From the NCBI GenBank assembly GCA_026168455.1, contig CM047431.1, positions 47,929,466 to 47,993,465 on the forward strand: DNA of 64,000 nucleotides. The letters are read 5' to 3'. This document shows, piece after piece, positions 12,501 through 27,700 of the stretch (its first letter is position 1; every line of letters begins with the position of its first letter). A model generated the notes under the pieces. It had not been told where the DNA came from. It did not search any database and was given only the letters and a program-made list of their open reading frames with translations. The DNA is from Theocolax elegans (taxonomy: Eukaryota > Arthropoda > Insecta > Hymenoptera > Cerocephalidae). The translations under genes were made by a program, and so were the position numbers.

Positions 12501-15500
12501 ACTTATATTATTGAGCAATTATTAATGCTTACTGTAATAAAATTTTAAAAAAATTGAATATATTTGAAAATAGTTAAATTATTTAAATAAATACAATAAT
12601 GTATTTCATCAACTTGAGAATTATCATTCCAGCAATTGCTTTAGTGAAATTGAGTAAACCACGCAGTAATACAAAAATTACTGAACGCATAATCAAATAA
12701 TCAACTTTTCGCATTGTAAAATAAATTTTTTTTTATCCTTTACTAATGTAATATAATTAATATAAATTAATATATATTACACTGAGAAAAAGTTGAGATT
12801 AAAAATTACTATAGTTTCTAGTGAAGAAGTCACAGACTGACAAACTGAGGAAAATTAGTATGGTTTCCAGTAAAAATTACTATAGTTTTTAATAAAATTT
12901 ACTATAATATTTCTTCGCTAGAAACTATAGTAATTTTTAATACAAAATTTCTGTCCGTATATATATAGTATAAGATTAATTTTATCCTGTTTCACATCAT
13001 CTGTTTCTAAATATCAATATTTCCCCATTTAAGCAACATATATAAGGACAATAAGAAGCACTAGATGCAATAGAAAGCCCGATTATTTAAACTCTTTTTT
13101 ACTAATTATTTTTTCTCAAATGTAAATTTTCTAAGTAGCTTGTTATGGCGAAAATTCTCAAATTTTGGAAATTTCAAGTATAATACTTACTCAACTCATT
13201 ACGAATTGTCGGTAATAAAAAAGGTTCCGATGGTTCCGACACGTTCGCATTCAAAGCTGTAATCTACACACATTATTCATTTGTAAGGCAAATTCATATA
13301 ATTACTATATACATTGAATAAAATAAAAAGCAGGTTTTACTCAAAACGCAAGTAAAATTTACGGAAGCATAGCTAATCAAATAATACAAAGTAATTTCTG
13401 ATTAATAGCCTAAGAAATAACTTTAGCAACATTTTTATTTGTAGCGATTAAAAAATCTAACAATATTTGGGTATATTTTTAAAGCATGCATAAGAGCTTG
13501 ACACAAAGGATTTTTTCAAAAATTAATTTTTTTTTTCCAAAATAATAAGGAATATACTCATTTTCTGAATCCGACATCTTCTTCAAATAAAATTAGTGAG
13601 TTTGACGAGATTTAATGTTCAATATAATTTTTTGTTTAAGAGTTATTTATATATATGTATAAAATAAAAATCTAATTATAGTGAAATAATTTTCCATATG
13701 CATTTGTTGAGGTAATTAAAAACCATATATACTTATTTTCTAAATCCCGCTTTACAGACAGGCAATATTTGCTTGTAGCCTATATACGTCCAATATTACT
13801 TGAAATTTTTAAGAAAATTTAGCTTTTTATTTTTTACAGTGTACGGTGATTAAATTAATCACTTACTTCGATTCGATCGTAAGTTTCATTCGACCAAGGA
13901 ATCGTTTTACAAATTGTACTATTCAAATTCCACAGGGTACAGTATTCGTCAACATTGACGGTATAATACTCATGAGCACAAGATTTCAATTCTGTAGAAT
14001 AGTAACGTATGATGTATAATTCCAATTTCCCGTTAAGGGGTGGTATCGGCGATCGCCATCTCAATGTTAAACTGTTGTTCAGACTATTCGTTTCGACAAT
14101 TTCGGCGTGTGGTATTGTCGGTGGTGCTGCAAGAAATGATACGTTAATTTTTACAAATTTACGTGACGTATGTACTGATGTAGGATGTAAAAGAAAAGAA
14201 AAGAAAAAAAACACTAACGTCTCGGTGGTGTTACGAAAATTAAAGTTGTATACGCCGTTTCGTTGATCGCAGTCGTCGATGTCGTTGGATAAACCCGAGC
14301 TTCGTACGTTTCGTCACCATGAAACGTTCTCGTGGAAAGTTCGTAATAATAATTATCCGTCGTCAAGGATACTAATAGAGAACTCGAGTTTTTAACGTAT
14401 AATTTTGATCCCTTTATCGGTCCAGTAATTAAGGAACAATTGAACGGTGGATTCCATCTTAATATACCTGCTACGTCCTTTGACGTTTCGTTGATCAAAC
14501 GAAAATTCGTAAAAAGTTGGGTAGGTATTGCTTAAAAATAAAATAATTTATAGACGAATTTCACGTTAATCTAATTTCAGGGATTACGATTTAGTTTGTT
14601 TTATTATCGTAGATATATGTCGAGTATATCAATTTTTAATAAAAAAAAAAATCATCCGATAATCAGGCTGTAATTATGATAATTAAATATTACACTGGGG
14701 CCTTATTCAGTAATTTTAACGCAAGCGCTAAGTACGATTTAACGCCAAAATTTGTCGATAAAAGCCACTTAACGAACAAATTTTGGCGTTAAATCGTACT
14801 TAGCGCTTGCGTTAAAATTACTGAATAAGTCCCCAGTAGCATTATATACAATAATAAATTATCTAGTAAAAAGTATTGTAATAAAAAAATGAAATAGAAT
14901 GTTTTGAAACGATCAAAAAGTTTATAGACAGAAAAAAGTGTAACTCGATTAAAATAAATTAATATAATTATATATTTTCATCATACCTGTTGCGTTTGTC
15001 GCAAAAGACAATTCTACGTGATCCCCTCTACTTTTCGATGTGGACGCATAAATGACAATTTGGTATATGGAATACGGATTTAATTTTGTGAATGTATAGT
15101 TGTAACTGTCGTGAGAAGTATTTCTTATAACCACTGTTTCGGGGATTCTAGTTGATGAATCGTGAATGGTTCTATTTAAATCCAAACATCCCAGAGACTC
15201 GATAAGCTAAAAAAATGTACTTGAATTTCAGTTGTACTAAACCTAGTAAAAATCAAATAAATCGAAGAAACGTTTTTAGTCAAAAATTGGCGAATAAGTC
15301 TGTGATTAATTAGTCAAAATGTATATGGTTTCGACTAATCTCAACAGTGACCAATTTCTACCATCAGGATGTTTTATTATTAATTTTTATTAACGTCTGA
15401 TAATTTATTATTTTACAATCTATAGATTCCTCAACTTCAGTGATGTATGAAATTTATCAAAGATAAGTGTTAACACAGGCATGTACAACGCATAATTTCT

Positions 15501-18500
15501 TAACGTGCGTAAACAAAATATATTACCTAAAGTTTATGTTTAATGCCCTGCTAGAAATCAGAAAATTAAAAATCGGCAAATAATAGGTTATTAACTAAAT
15601 AAACGTATTTTATAGCTACTTCTGCTAGGTTGTTACCACTGTTAAATGAAACGCTTTTTCCTCTTTAATTCGCCCATTTCTTAGATTCAAAACAGCTAAT
15701 CATTACGATATGTTCATTTAAGTTCTTGTTTCAACCCATAAAAGTTCGGATTATTTGATAAAATGGACACCGAAACTATACCTATTTCCTAGATATTTAA
15801 ATGACACTTTAAATAGATTTGGAAAATAAATTGGAAATATTGTAAATCTGAATGATACTTTAAAATGACTGGTTTAAATGCAGAATTAAGAGTAAATTAG
15901 TATTACTATTCGAGTAAACGATCCAATTTGATTAAAAATTTGGAGTTTTAAGTACACGTATGGCCAGAAGGTGAAGTCAAAATATTTGGAGGTTACGGCA
16001 ATCTATTAAATGGACGAACGCAGTGGAAAAAAGCGTTTCATTTAACCTATTAACTGACTACTTTTAATTTTTTAGTTTTTAGCTTCACATTTCCAGCAGG
16101 GTGAGTCTTTCCCAGACTTGGCAAAGTAATAAGTAAAAAATCTATGAAATTTAGATATAAACTTCAATGTAATTTTGTAATTAGGTATAGTTTTTGTCAT
16201 TCGAGAAAAAGGTTACAGTCGCCATTCAAGAAAGTTAAGTTGAAATCTCTTTTTATTCGACTTTACACTTAACGACGAATTATTTAATTTTCTATGATAA
16301 CTTTTATTTCAGAATTTCGACAACTATCTATAATTACAAAATTTAAAATGATTATGTGAATTACGGATCTTATCCAAACTTTAGGACTTGTTTTGTAATA
16401 TAGAAATATAAAAAAAGGGAGAATTTTAGAATCCCATGAGCATTTTTACCAAAATTATACGTAATTAAAGAAAAATACTGAAAAATAGTCCTAAACGACT
16501 AAATAGAGATACTCGAACCAAAGTTTAGAAGAAAGTTTAAATCGAGGATTAAAAGTCGTTAGGATTAAAAAAAAAGAAGCCCATATCCATCTATTGGATT
16601 GGGAATTATAAAAGAAATAAGAAATGCCTCAAATTTTAGCTTAAAATGGAATTATTACTTTTGTAGCTAAAAATTGCTACATTTCTTATTTTTGCTATAA
16701 TTCTCGATCTAATAGACGGATTGAGCTTCTTTTTTTTTAGATCCAAACTTTCTTTTAAACTTTAGTTCGAGTATCTCTATTTAATCGTTTAGGAGTTATA
16801 AGCAATTAAAGTAAATCATCTATTTTTCAATATTTTCCTTTAATTACGTATAACTTTGGTAAAAATGCCCATGGAATTCTAAAATTTTGGCTTTTTACAT
16901 TTCTACATTACAAAACAAATTCTAAAGTTTGGATAAGATCCGTGATCCAAAGGCTGTGACCTCTCCTTGTAAGTCTTAAAATTTGTAAAAAAGACACAAG
17001 TAATAACCATGGTTGATTGGATTAACTGATCTGATTGGTAATAAGTTTGTAATGTTTATTCGAGATAAGTAATTAATTTTTTGCATAAAAATCATCCAAA
17101 ATTATCGATTCGTTATTGACGTTCTCTCATTTAATGAAAAAAAGAAGTCTAAATTTAAGTCGACCAACGAATATAATGAACACAAAATTCAACTCTCTTT
17201 CTCTCTCCAATTTGTTAATATATTCTAAGTACATTCTGACGAGGGTGGCATTGACTACCAAAACGTTACAAAAAGAAAAAATATGATCAAAATTTTATTT
17301 TTCTTACATCTTTAACTCGAGAAAATTGATAAAATTTCATAATTAAACATCAACAACTTTATTTTGCTTAACAAAACTATTAATTTTGTTCCTTACAATA
17401 TAAACCAATTAATTAGTATAACAATTAATAGTTATATTACTTAAAACAATAAGCAAAAGATAAATTGTTTTAATATAGTTTTGAATTTAATCATGAGTTG
17501 CTTCTAACCAGAGGTGGGCAAATATTCGACCGCAACGTTTTGTCGAACGTTTTTTAAAAATTTTATATAAATGATAATAAAAGCACAGAAATGTGATATG
17601 TCTAGGTGATTGGCGACGTATAAATGAATTTAAAACAATTTTGAAAAGTAAAATCCACAATAACGATTTTAAAGGGTTAAATCCAGGTTGTAATAAAATT
17701 AACAACCAATTTGATTTTAAAAGTTGTACGACGTTTCATCTGCCAGGTTTTGCAGACCTCTTCAAGTACATTGACTCTACTCATCTACGAGTAATGGAAG
17801 ATCATTGCTAACTGCTTGACATTTATGTACTTGAAGAGGTCTGCAAAACCTGGCAGACGAAACGTCGTACAACTTTTAAAATCAAATTGGTTGTTAATTT
17901 TATTACAACCTGGATTTAACCCTTTAAAATCGTTATTGTGGATTTTATCATAACCATGAAGGGTGTATATTCTGAAATAATTTTGAAAAGTCTTCGATGA
18001 ATACTCTTGTACGAATGCTAAAATGCTTCTGACGCACCATCCTATTAATTCGATAAACTCAATAAATTTGTATACACAAGAAAGTTAAGCAATTTAAATA
18101 ATAATCGTACAGCTGATTACTGTTAACTAAAAGTAACATTAGATTGTTCACTTTATTTTACAATTTACTAAATACTTAGTTACTTTTTTTTAATATTTTT
18201 AATTCTTGTATCGATGAACACTGAACGTAGCAGTAATTTAATGATACGAAATAGTTATCCTAACCTACATTTAATTGGCATAATAATTTCATGTTGTTAA
18301 ATCTATGTGTTCGTCTTACTTGCACCCTTCTGAACTAACGACTTGCTTAATCTGACTAACTGTTTTTCCGTTTACTTTATATTAAATATAGTTTAGATTT
18401 AAATACATTTTTACCGGACGAGTGTTACCTGTAATTCGATAGTATAATTTAATAGTTTTCCTCTCGACTTTTTCGGTCGACTCCACGATACGGAAGTACT

Positions 18501-21500
18501 GTTCACTTCGGTTATAATTTCCACATTTTCCACGGGACTCGGTGCTAAACGAACAAAAGAAATTTAGGTTTGCTATATTATTGAAATACTTTAACAAATA
18601 TACCGCACGTTATAAATCGAATTAATCACCTCCTTCCGAAGTTCGAATGTACTTGTTAACGACCGTTGAATTTTTCGAGAGTACAACAATACGATATTTA
18701 GTATAAAATTCAAGTTGTTGAAACGTCTTAGGGAAACTAGTCGTATTGTCAAAAACTTTGACGTTTTCTAAATACAACTGCACGCGATACCAAGTGTAAG
18801 GACAAGAATCGTTAATGTGTACATCGATCCAATGTTCGATTGTTATGTTGTTATCAATGACGTGGGTTTTGAAATTCGATGGCGCGGATTCTGTAAAAAT
18901 AAAGTGTATCTTACATTACGAAGGGCGACTTACGTTTTGTCGTTATTTTAAAATTTATCGGTTGTTCGGTTATAACCTGTGCAAAACGTCGTAAAGTGTC
19001 CTTCGTCGCCACGTAAACTTTTATTAGCTGTGTGAAGGATACTTACGACTTTGTATTCGGTACCGGGAGTCAAATGTTCTTCCAGTACTTCGATAATGTC
19101 GGTATTGCTAGTAATTGGTTTGGGTTCGCTTTCCAACGTGTACGAATTGTTTGTCTGAAAAATTATTAACAGATTTTGTTACGTATAGACATTTTAATAA
19201 GATGTACTAAATATTTACAAAAAATAATCGTTTTGGTATTTTAAGAAATTTTGAGTAGCGAAATTTCTATGCACTGAAGACAAATGGATTATTGATCTCA
19301 GAGGAATTCTTCTTCAATATGTTTGCTCTAAATTCTATAATGATTCTTCTGTATAATCAAGAGGAATATGCTTGATCTTAGGATACTGGTATTTTTCAGT
19401 TAAATTTCCCTATTTTTCAAAAGTGGATTCCACTTAATTATAGAAGAATCCGCTTGGTTATAGAATAATTATTTTAGAGCAACCAAATTTTCCGTTCAAG
19501 TCATATTTAAGAAGGATTCTTCTGAAAGTAAGAGTCTATTTTTTCAATATCATAGCGTAATTTTATAGTTGAAGAAATATTATGTACATTATGTAATTTT
19601 TGCCAAGGGTGGATTTTAGACCATAAGTAGAAGGGTTCATACACTGAAAAAAATAGATTTTTTATCTAACCTGAATTCTTTTTAAATATGCTTCAATTTG
19701 ATTCTAATATAATCTAAACGATAGTACAACTAAAAAAGATCAATATTCTACAATCAATAACTACAAAGATATCGAATTGGACCAACCGGATTTTATTCTT
19801 GAGCCATATTTAAGAAGAATTTCACTTAAAACATCTGGTTATTTAGAATATGCTTCTCGATACGCTTTTTAAATTCTATACCTCACTTTTTATTATTTCT
19901 TAAATCATAGTTAATTCTTGGATATAATAAAAACCAAATAATTCAAAGTTGGAAGTAGGAATGGAAGAATTCAATACCCATGATCAAAACATTTCAGCTA
20001 CATGTCATGGCAGTAACAGGGAAGTACTTGACCTCTGAAATAGGGATCTTATCCTAACTTTGGTATATCTCTTGTAATGTAGAAATACGAAGAAAGCCAA
20101 GTTATTACTTGCCAATGGCCACTTTTACGAAAGTTATACATCTAGTGATAATTTCAATAAAAATTACTTCCATTTTAATTGCTTATACTCCCGAAATAAA
20201 TAAGCTAAAAAAAGGAGTTTAAATTGCTCAATTTTGAGTAAAGTTATGAAGAAAATAAGAAATTGAAGAATTTAAAGTCAAAAGAAACAATAAATTTTTC
20301 AAATTAAATTTTGGTTAAAATTTCTTCAATTTCTTATTTTCCTCATAACTTTGCTCCAAATCTAGCAATTTAAGCTTCCCTTTTTTGGACCATATCTACT
20401 TGAATTCAAATTTCTTCTGAATTTTAGTTTGAATGCCTATGTCTTTTCATTTCTGAGTTATAAGTGAAAGTAATGTACATTGAAATCGTTATTAGATGTC
20501 GAATAAATTTCGTAAAAGTGGCCATTGGCAAGGAATATCTTGGTTTTCTTCACATTTCTACATTACAAAAGATATACCAAAGTTAGAATAAGATCCGTTT
20601 TCCGGAAGTTAAGTACTCCCCTTGTAAGATAAACTATCGTTAAATATTTTCAATTCCAATAATATTAATATTAATTTTTATAATCAATTAAAATAGATAA
20701 AACAAAATAATGATTTTACATAATATTTTATTTAAAAAGAAGCCAAGCAAAATATTATTTCTTTTCTTAAATTTAATAATTTGAATTTCTAATAAATTTT
20801 ACTGAATTTTTGCTATTGTGTTACAGTCAATAATTTTAATTTTACCTACAAATCAAATGTCGAAATATATATATACATAGAAGTTGAATTTCACCAAGTA
20901 TAAAATATTTATTTATTTTTAGATATTATATTACTGATTTTATTTAATACATCCATTTCATATATAACCGGAATACATATTAATGTTCTTATTATGTTTA
21001 ATTTATTTTAAAACTTAAAATATCAGAAAAAATTAAGTTTTTTCTATACAAATTTAACTTTTGCTTCGCAAATATTTACGTGTTTGGGAAATATATATGT
21101 TACTTTGGCCCTGATTTTTTGGGTGGAAAAGTGGTCTAATTTTGATCGATTGTGCAATAAAATATATTAATTGAATAATTGACACTAAAGGTTCTCCCGT
21201 TAACATCTATATTTCTTTAACTTTTCTGTTATGCAGCTATTGTACTTATACGTCCCTCCTCATGAAATACCTATGTAGAAGTTGAGAATGAGCTTATGCT
21301 CACTTCATGCATTTTTTTTTAAGGAGGAAGAGATAGTGTTACGTATGAAAAGGAGAGAAGCGAGAAATAAAAAGGTGGACTGCGGGATTCGACCCCGGGA
21401 CCTCAGCGTGCGAATCGCGCGCTCTGACCGTCGAGCTACGTCCACCCGGACAGAGCATCGACGATACGAGCTACACACTTCTTATCTGTCACTTGACTCC

Positions 21501-21674
21501 TTCTCATATGCCTAAGTCGCGCGGCGACGTCCGTGACAATAGTACTCTAATGGATATTTGTTAGAAACATTAAAGATATTAAAACAAAGTTATTGTCGAA
21601 GAAACCGTTAAGTTCACGTTAATTATTTAATAAATTGTTAATAATCTGTCATTGAAATAAAAAAGATAATTAAT

Positions 21675-21706
<32 letters not shown>

Positions 21707-24700
21707 TAAGATATAAATATATTAAGTTTAAAAGGACTTACCTGAATCATGAAACTTAATTTCGTAGGAATTAGTTTATATTCTTTTTTGATATTTAGGA
21801 AAATTCTAGCAAACGTCGAGTTTATAACTTCTACGGTCGGTGATGGTGGTGATTCGAGTCCTGTACGATTAATGGAATGTATTTATAGTTTAATAGATTT
21901 ATATATCGTATACACGCAGAGAATTTTTCTATAAAAAATTACCATTACATTTTTTTTATAAAATGTAGTATGTCGGAGTTTTACGTTTTTAACCTACAAC
22001 TCTAACGACAATGTATTTATCTGTTAAAGGGTGGCTAAAGCCTCACCTCCTTTTTAGTTATCCGACCGTCTTCGTATTTCCAAGTTTTTATAAAAATGGC
22101 AAAACTCATTGATATCTGCTTTGGATAGATCGATGAATAATATTGATAACTAACTCTTCTATTTATTTGAAAAATTATTATAATAATGTAAAGTAATTTA
22201 ATAATCTAAGCTAGAGTCAATTTGAGGTTAGGTTTGAGCGTGTAAATACGCCTTTGCATTTCAATGTTTTTGGAAAAAATATTTACTTAATAAAATGTTC
22301 ATTGAATCGATCTCTATGGCGCTTTACTGTTCGTTTTTTTACCTTAATCGATTTTACAATACATTGAAAAAAAATTTATTTGAATGAACCAAATCATTTT
22401 GTTGAACCATAAACAAATAAATATTTATTTAATACAAATAAAATTTAATTGAATGAAATAAATATTTAGTTGAAATGACATTTTTGATTTATGTGAATAT
22501 GTATTTAGTTGATTCAAGTATAATTTATTTGAAATAACTAAATATATAGTTACTCGAAACAAATGATTTATTAGAAACGAATAAATTAGTTTATTTGTAA
22601 TTATTACATGACGCTTAATAAATATTTAGTAGAAACAACTAAATATACACTTGTTCACAACAAAGAATTTATTTGGAATGAATAAATTGATTATTTGAAA
22701 TTATTATTCAAAATTATTATACGCTTAATAAATATTTAGTAAAAACAGATACATATATACTTGCTCACAACAAATGATTTATTACGAATTAACAAATTGA
22801 TTATTTGGAATTATTATTCAGTAGTTATAAAAAGCAAAATATGTGATTTTTGCTTTAGCCTTCCCTTAAGAATAAAATATAATATTTCGTATTTCTTATA
22901 TTTTTTTTACCGCAGTTGCTTTATAAGATTGTAAGACCAGTAACGCGCAGTGACGGTAATTTTTATAAAAAAATTTTCTTGCGTATATCGAAAAAAAAAA
23001 AATTAAGCTACCAATTTCACAAAAAGGTGGAATATGATATATAGTATCTGTATCATTACAACCATCTATACATAATCCAGTAGTAGGACTGCAGCTGTTA
23101 TTTAAGCAATCGCCACATTTATTTTGGCAATCGTGACCGTAAGTTAAATTTTGACAATCTGTAAAAAATGAAATGATTGTTACACGTAAGTATTAACATG
23201 TAAATAAATAAATATACAGAATTTAAAATTGCAGAAAGCTTCATTGCGTTAGACTTTTACGAAAAGAAGTTTCCGTCAAGTTTTTATGCTGCATGAGCAG
23301 TTGCAATCATCTTGTAATTAGGAGATACGTCCTTTCGAATCATCGACGACGCGAACGCGAATCACCTATACACGACCCGTTAAATATATATTGTATATAA
23401 AATTGTTTATTCGACTTACAAGTATCACAAGATGACATATAGAAACCCTGTGCACAAGAGCATCCAAATTGATCGCACGCCAGTAGTTTGTGGCAATCTT
23501 TATTCGAATCGAACAGTTTAGAGCAGGTTAATGAACACGATGGACCAATATTTCCTTCCGTGCACACTTTTCTTTTATCTGTAAATGCAACGAAAGAAGA
23601 ATAAAATATTTGTTTCTTTAAAAAATATTAAATTATTCTTTAAAGGAAGTTGCAGGTACAATATATATTCGGATGCGCTAGGCGATAACTAAAGTCATGT
23701 AAAATGGAAAAGACATTGGAAATAACATTTAAAGAGACAAGTCTTTATTTTTAATAATAGAAACAGTTAAATATTATATAAAAAATGGATAAATAAGAAA
23801 TGATGAATAAATAATAAATAATAATAAATAGTTACAAATAAATACGAAAAAAAAGAAAAAATTTTTGGATAATAGATAATATTTTAAGGAATTTTAAAAT
23901 CAATAATTAATTATTTAAAATAATGATTTATTTTTTCTAAATCTTATGTCTGGCTTGTCCCCCTAATGGGATGGTAAAATTATTTTTTATCGACGGAGGA
24001 AATTCAGTCTAAAAACTCAAGTTAAATAAATATATTAAATTGTAGACGAATCAACATATTATTGCCTTCGTATTTGAGTATTATTTATAGATATGTTGTA
24101 TACCACTGTACTAAATTTCTTACAAAAGTATTAATGTATTTAATAAAATGGCTGCAAAAGAAAATTCGACTGTTATTTGTCCGTCACAGGATTAACCCTT
24201 AACTGTCACTGGAGGTCCCAAAGACCCAATCATTTTCTATATCATTTTTTGACGCGTCGATAATGAAATTCAACTTAAAATATCATTAAGTTATCTAAAA
24301 GAGACTTCAAAGAATATGCAAAATAATTTGGAAACATAAATATTCATAGTGAACCTTTTAAAGGAATTTAAATGCGCCAGGGTTTAAAATATCTCCTGCG
24401 GCACTTATTTTATTATTTGGTGACGTGATGATCGAGAGTTCACAGTCAAATTGCCTTCAGCAGTCACTTTTGAATTTATCATATTTTTTTGTCTCAATTG
24501 ACTTATAGAGGAGAGCATCTCAAGTTTGGGAAACGGATCGTGCCCAGCTGTAGGATATGTTTTCTAATATAAAAATATGGAGAAAGCCAGAGCCGCAGAC
24601 CCTAACAATCATTTTTTTAAAAGTTATTCGCTATTAAAGTAAAATTTTCAAAAAAAAGAGGCTTCATTTTATTCTAACCTATCAAATATTGACATTCAAA

Positions 24701-27700
24701 CTAAACTTTACTGAAAAGCTGAGATAAAATAGATATAATTTAAAAAAAAAGACGCTCAAATCCGTTGAAATGAAGCAAAGTTATAGCTGAATTAAGAATT
24801 AAAAAAAATTTATCTTAAAAAAATCAATAAAATTTGTACTGCCCAATTATTGTTTAAAATTGCTTCTAATTTTTTATTCGGCTATCATTTTGCTCCAGGT
24901 CAACGGATTTGAGCGTCTTTTTTTAAATTATATCTATTTTATCTCAGCTTTTCATTAAACTTTGGATTGAATGTCAATATTTGATATAGGTTAGAAGTTA
25001 CAGGCGTTTGAAGTGAAGTCTATTTTTTGGAAATTTTGCTTTAATATTGTATTACTTTTGAAAAAACGATTGTTAGGGTCTGTGGCTCTGGCTTTCTACA
25101 TATTTTTATATTAGAAAACATATCCTACAAACTTGAGATGTTCTCATTGTTAGTCAATGATAATTCAAAATGACATTCTTTAACAATTTAGATAGATATA
25201 ATCGATGGAAAATTCAAGAGACTTATTCATTAGGTACAAATGCATAAAGTACACAATATTCCATAACACATATAAATTTTTTTATAAATCGAATAAGAGT
25301 GAATTGATAAAAAATTATAATTATTTCATGTTATATACAGTTCATTTATAAAATTCACTATACAATCGCGATAATACACAAATACAGTCATTTTGTAACT
25401 ATAATTTTGACAAATTTCTATCAGAGATTCAACTTTAAAAAATAAATATTCAAGTCTTTAGAATGCCCACCTTTACAAAGCTTTACCCTAACAATTATTG
25501 CTTAATGTATCACCTGGCTTTATCGTCGTGGCAGTGTCTTTTGCAGAATCGATCACTAACGACACATTCTCGGAGGATACTTTTTGACACGTCACCTTTG
25601 GAAATTCGTATTTCTCCAAGTAATCCTGAGCTATTACAATTTTTGTTACTTTTAACGCACCTGAAAGAGAAAAAATTCAATTTAAACATTGGATTCTGCA
25701 GTAACAGTCTTAAGGAGATGGCATATACGATGCGTTACCGACCGACCTAAAAAAGGTAATTATTACATTTATTTACAAAAATACGCAATTTTATGCAAAA
25801 CCCGAATACAGAAGCACTAAATCATTCAATAATAAGTCATTCTACAAAGTTCCAGGTCAATAAAACAAAGACACTCTAAAAAATTTCTGCACCAAAGAAT
25901 CTCGGAGAATCGTACATTTTCGGTGCAGAAATTTTTTAGGGTGTCTATGTCGTATTGACGTGGAACTTTGTAGAATGACTTATTATTTAAATGTCTAGTG
26001 TTTCTGTATTCGGGTTTTGCATAATATTGCGTATTTTTTAAAATAAATGTAATAATTACTTTTTTTTACTCAGTCGGTAACCTACCGGGTGCTGCCACCC
26101 CCTTAATTACATTTAATACTGACCATCGTGACAACGTCGCACATTTGAGAGTGCCCAAAAATTATTTCGGTTTGTTTTATCGAGTGAAAATGTGTTTATT
26201 ACAATTTCTACGGGCTGCTCCATGTCGGCGGATAGAGTTTTGTTAATCGTGACGTCTCTCCAATGTGGCAGGTTGTACACATTTCTGTACCCTTTGCTTT
26301 GAATGGTTTCCGCAGCTTGAGTCTGATTGTTACGACCGTGAAAGTCGATGGTTATCATACACTTGTCGCACAAGCTTATTGACATTTGCATGCAAATATT
26401 TTTAGTCGGAGATCCAGCCATTACCTCGGGACTGATTAGTTTCGATTGTGTGGTCCTCGTGAATATAAATTTATCTGCATTATATATAAATATATGTATT
26501 AGTGGATTATGACACTGTTGTGGGATTTAGTATTCTAAAAACACCTCCGTAATAGTAATTTAAATGAAAATCGGTGCGTTAATATATTTAAGTTACGTGT
26601 TTGTAAGTAGGTTTATTAAACTTTCCATAAATTACTAATGCAGGGGTATTAAAATTAAACCCTTTGAGGAATCTAGGAAATATAATTCCCACTCATTTAA
26701 TTTTAATTTTCTTAAGTTTTCGATGTTTTGTAGCTTATTTATTCGGTCCTAAGGTATTTAGACTCTTGGGTATCTATAAAAGTAATGTAACTATTATTAA
26801 TAATATATAGCTATCTGCTTGATTTGAATTGTTATAATCATTAAAATTAACGTATCAAAGGTTTTCTTTTCAAAAAATGTGCCTTTTAACAAATTAATGT
26901 ATCCACCACTTTGGAATTTTGTACGACTATATAGATTACATTGCAACAAACGAAAAAAATCTTGTGGCTTTCTTCAAATTTTGATAAATAATGTTAATTT
27001 TTCTTCGCTTACTTAACACGCAATATTTATCCTCCCTACCTTATCGGCAATCGCGATTACCAGTAATAAATTTGTAAACAAAAGAGTATGTGACAAAATA
27101 AGAGAAGAGGCGCTTTCGTTTGTCAATAATCTAATTATGTGCTCAATTTGAAATTGAAATATTATTGCGTTTTCGAGAAAAGTCTTACCAACAAATGAGA
27201 ACCTAACCTCAACGAGGTGAAAAGATTTGATATTTGTTGGTAAGACTTTTCTCGAAAACGCAATAATATTTCAATTTCAAATTGAGCACATAATTAGATT
27301 ATTGACAAACGAAAGCGCCCCTTCTCTTATTTTTTCACGTATCGTTATACTTTTTTTATTAATTAATCATCAAAAATTGAGTATGGAACCCCCTTAACGT
27401 TACACTTAATCACTATACACATACAATCGTGAAGTTTCATTAACATCGCTTTCCGACTTCTCGCCAACAAATTAATGTTATCCAACTTTCTACTATTATG
27501 TTGGCCCACGAATTTATCTCCTAGATCAGGTTCCGAGTATTCCAGCAATTTTGCACTAGAATTATACACTCGTAAGAGGCAATTTTTACGAAAATCCCAG
27601 TTTATCACGAATGTCCTCCACTCTACGGATGACAAAACAACCGCCTAAAATTCAAAGATAAATAAATTAAATGACATAGTGTTTTGCAAAAATAGTATCT

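Noticed and set aside
24190..24480. Possible further piggyBac-like element starting TTAACCCTTAACTGTCACTG
   Set aside because: The left end looks right but no matching inverted right end with TTAA could be identified.
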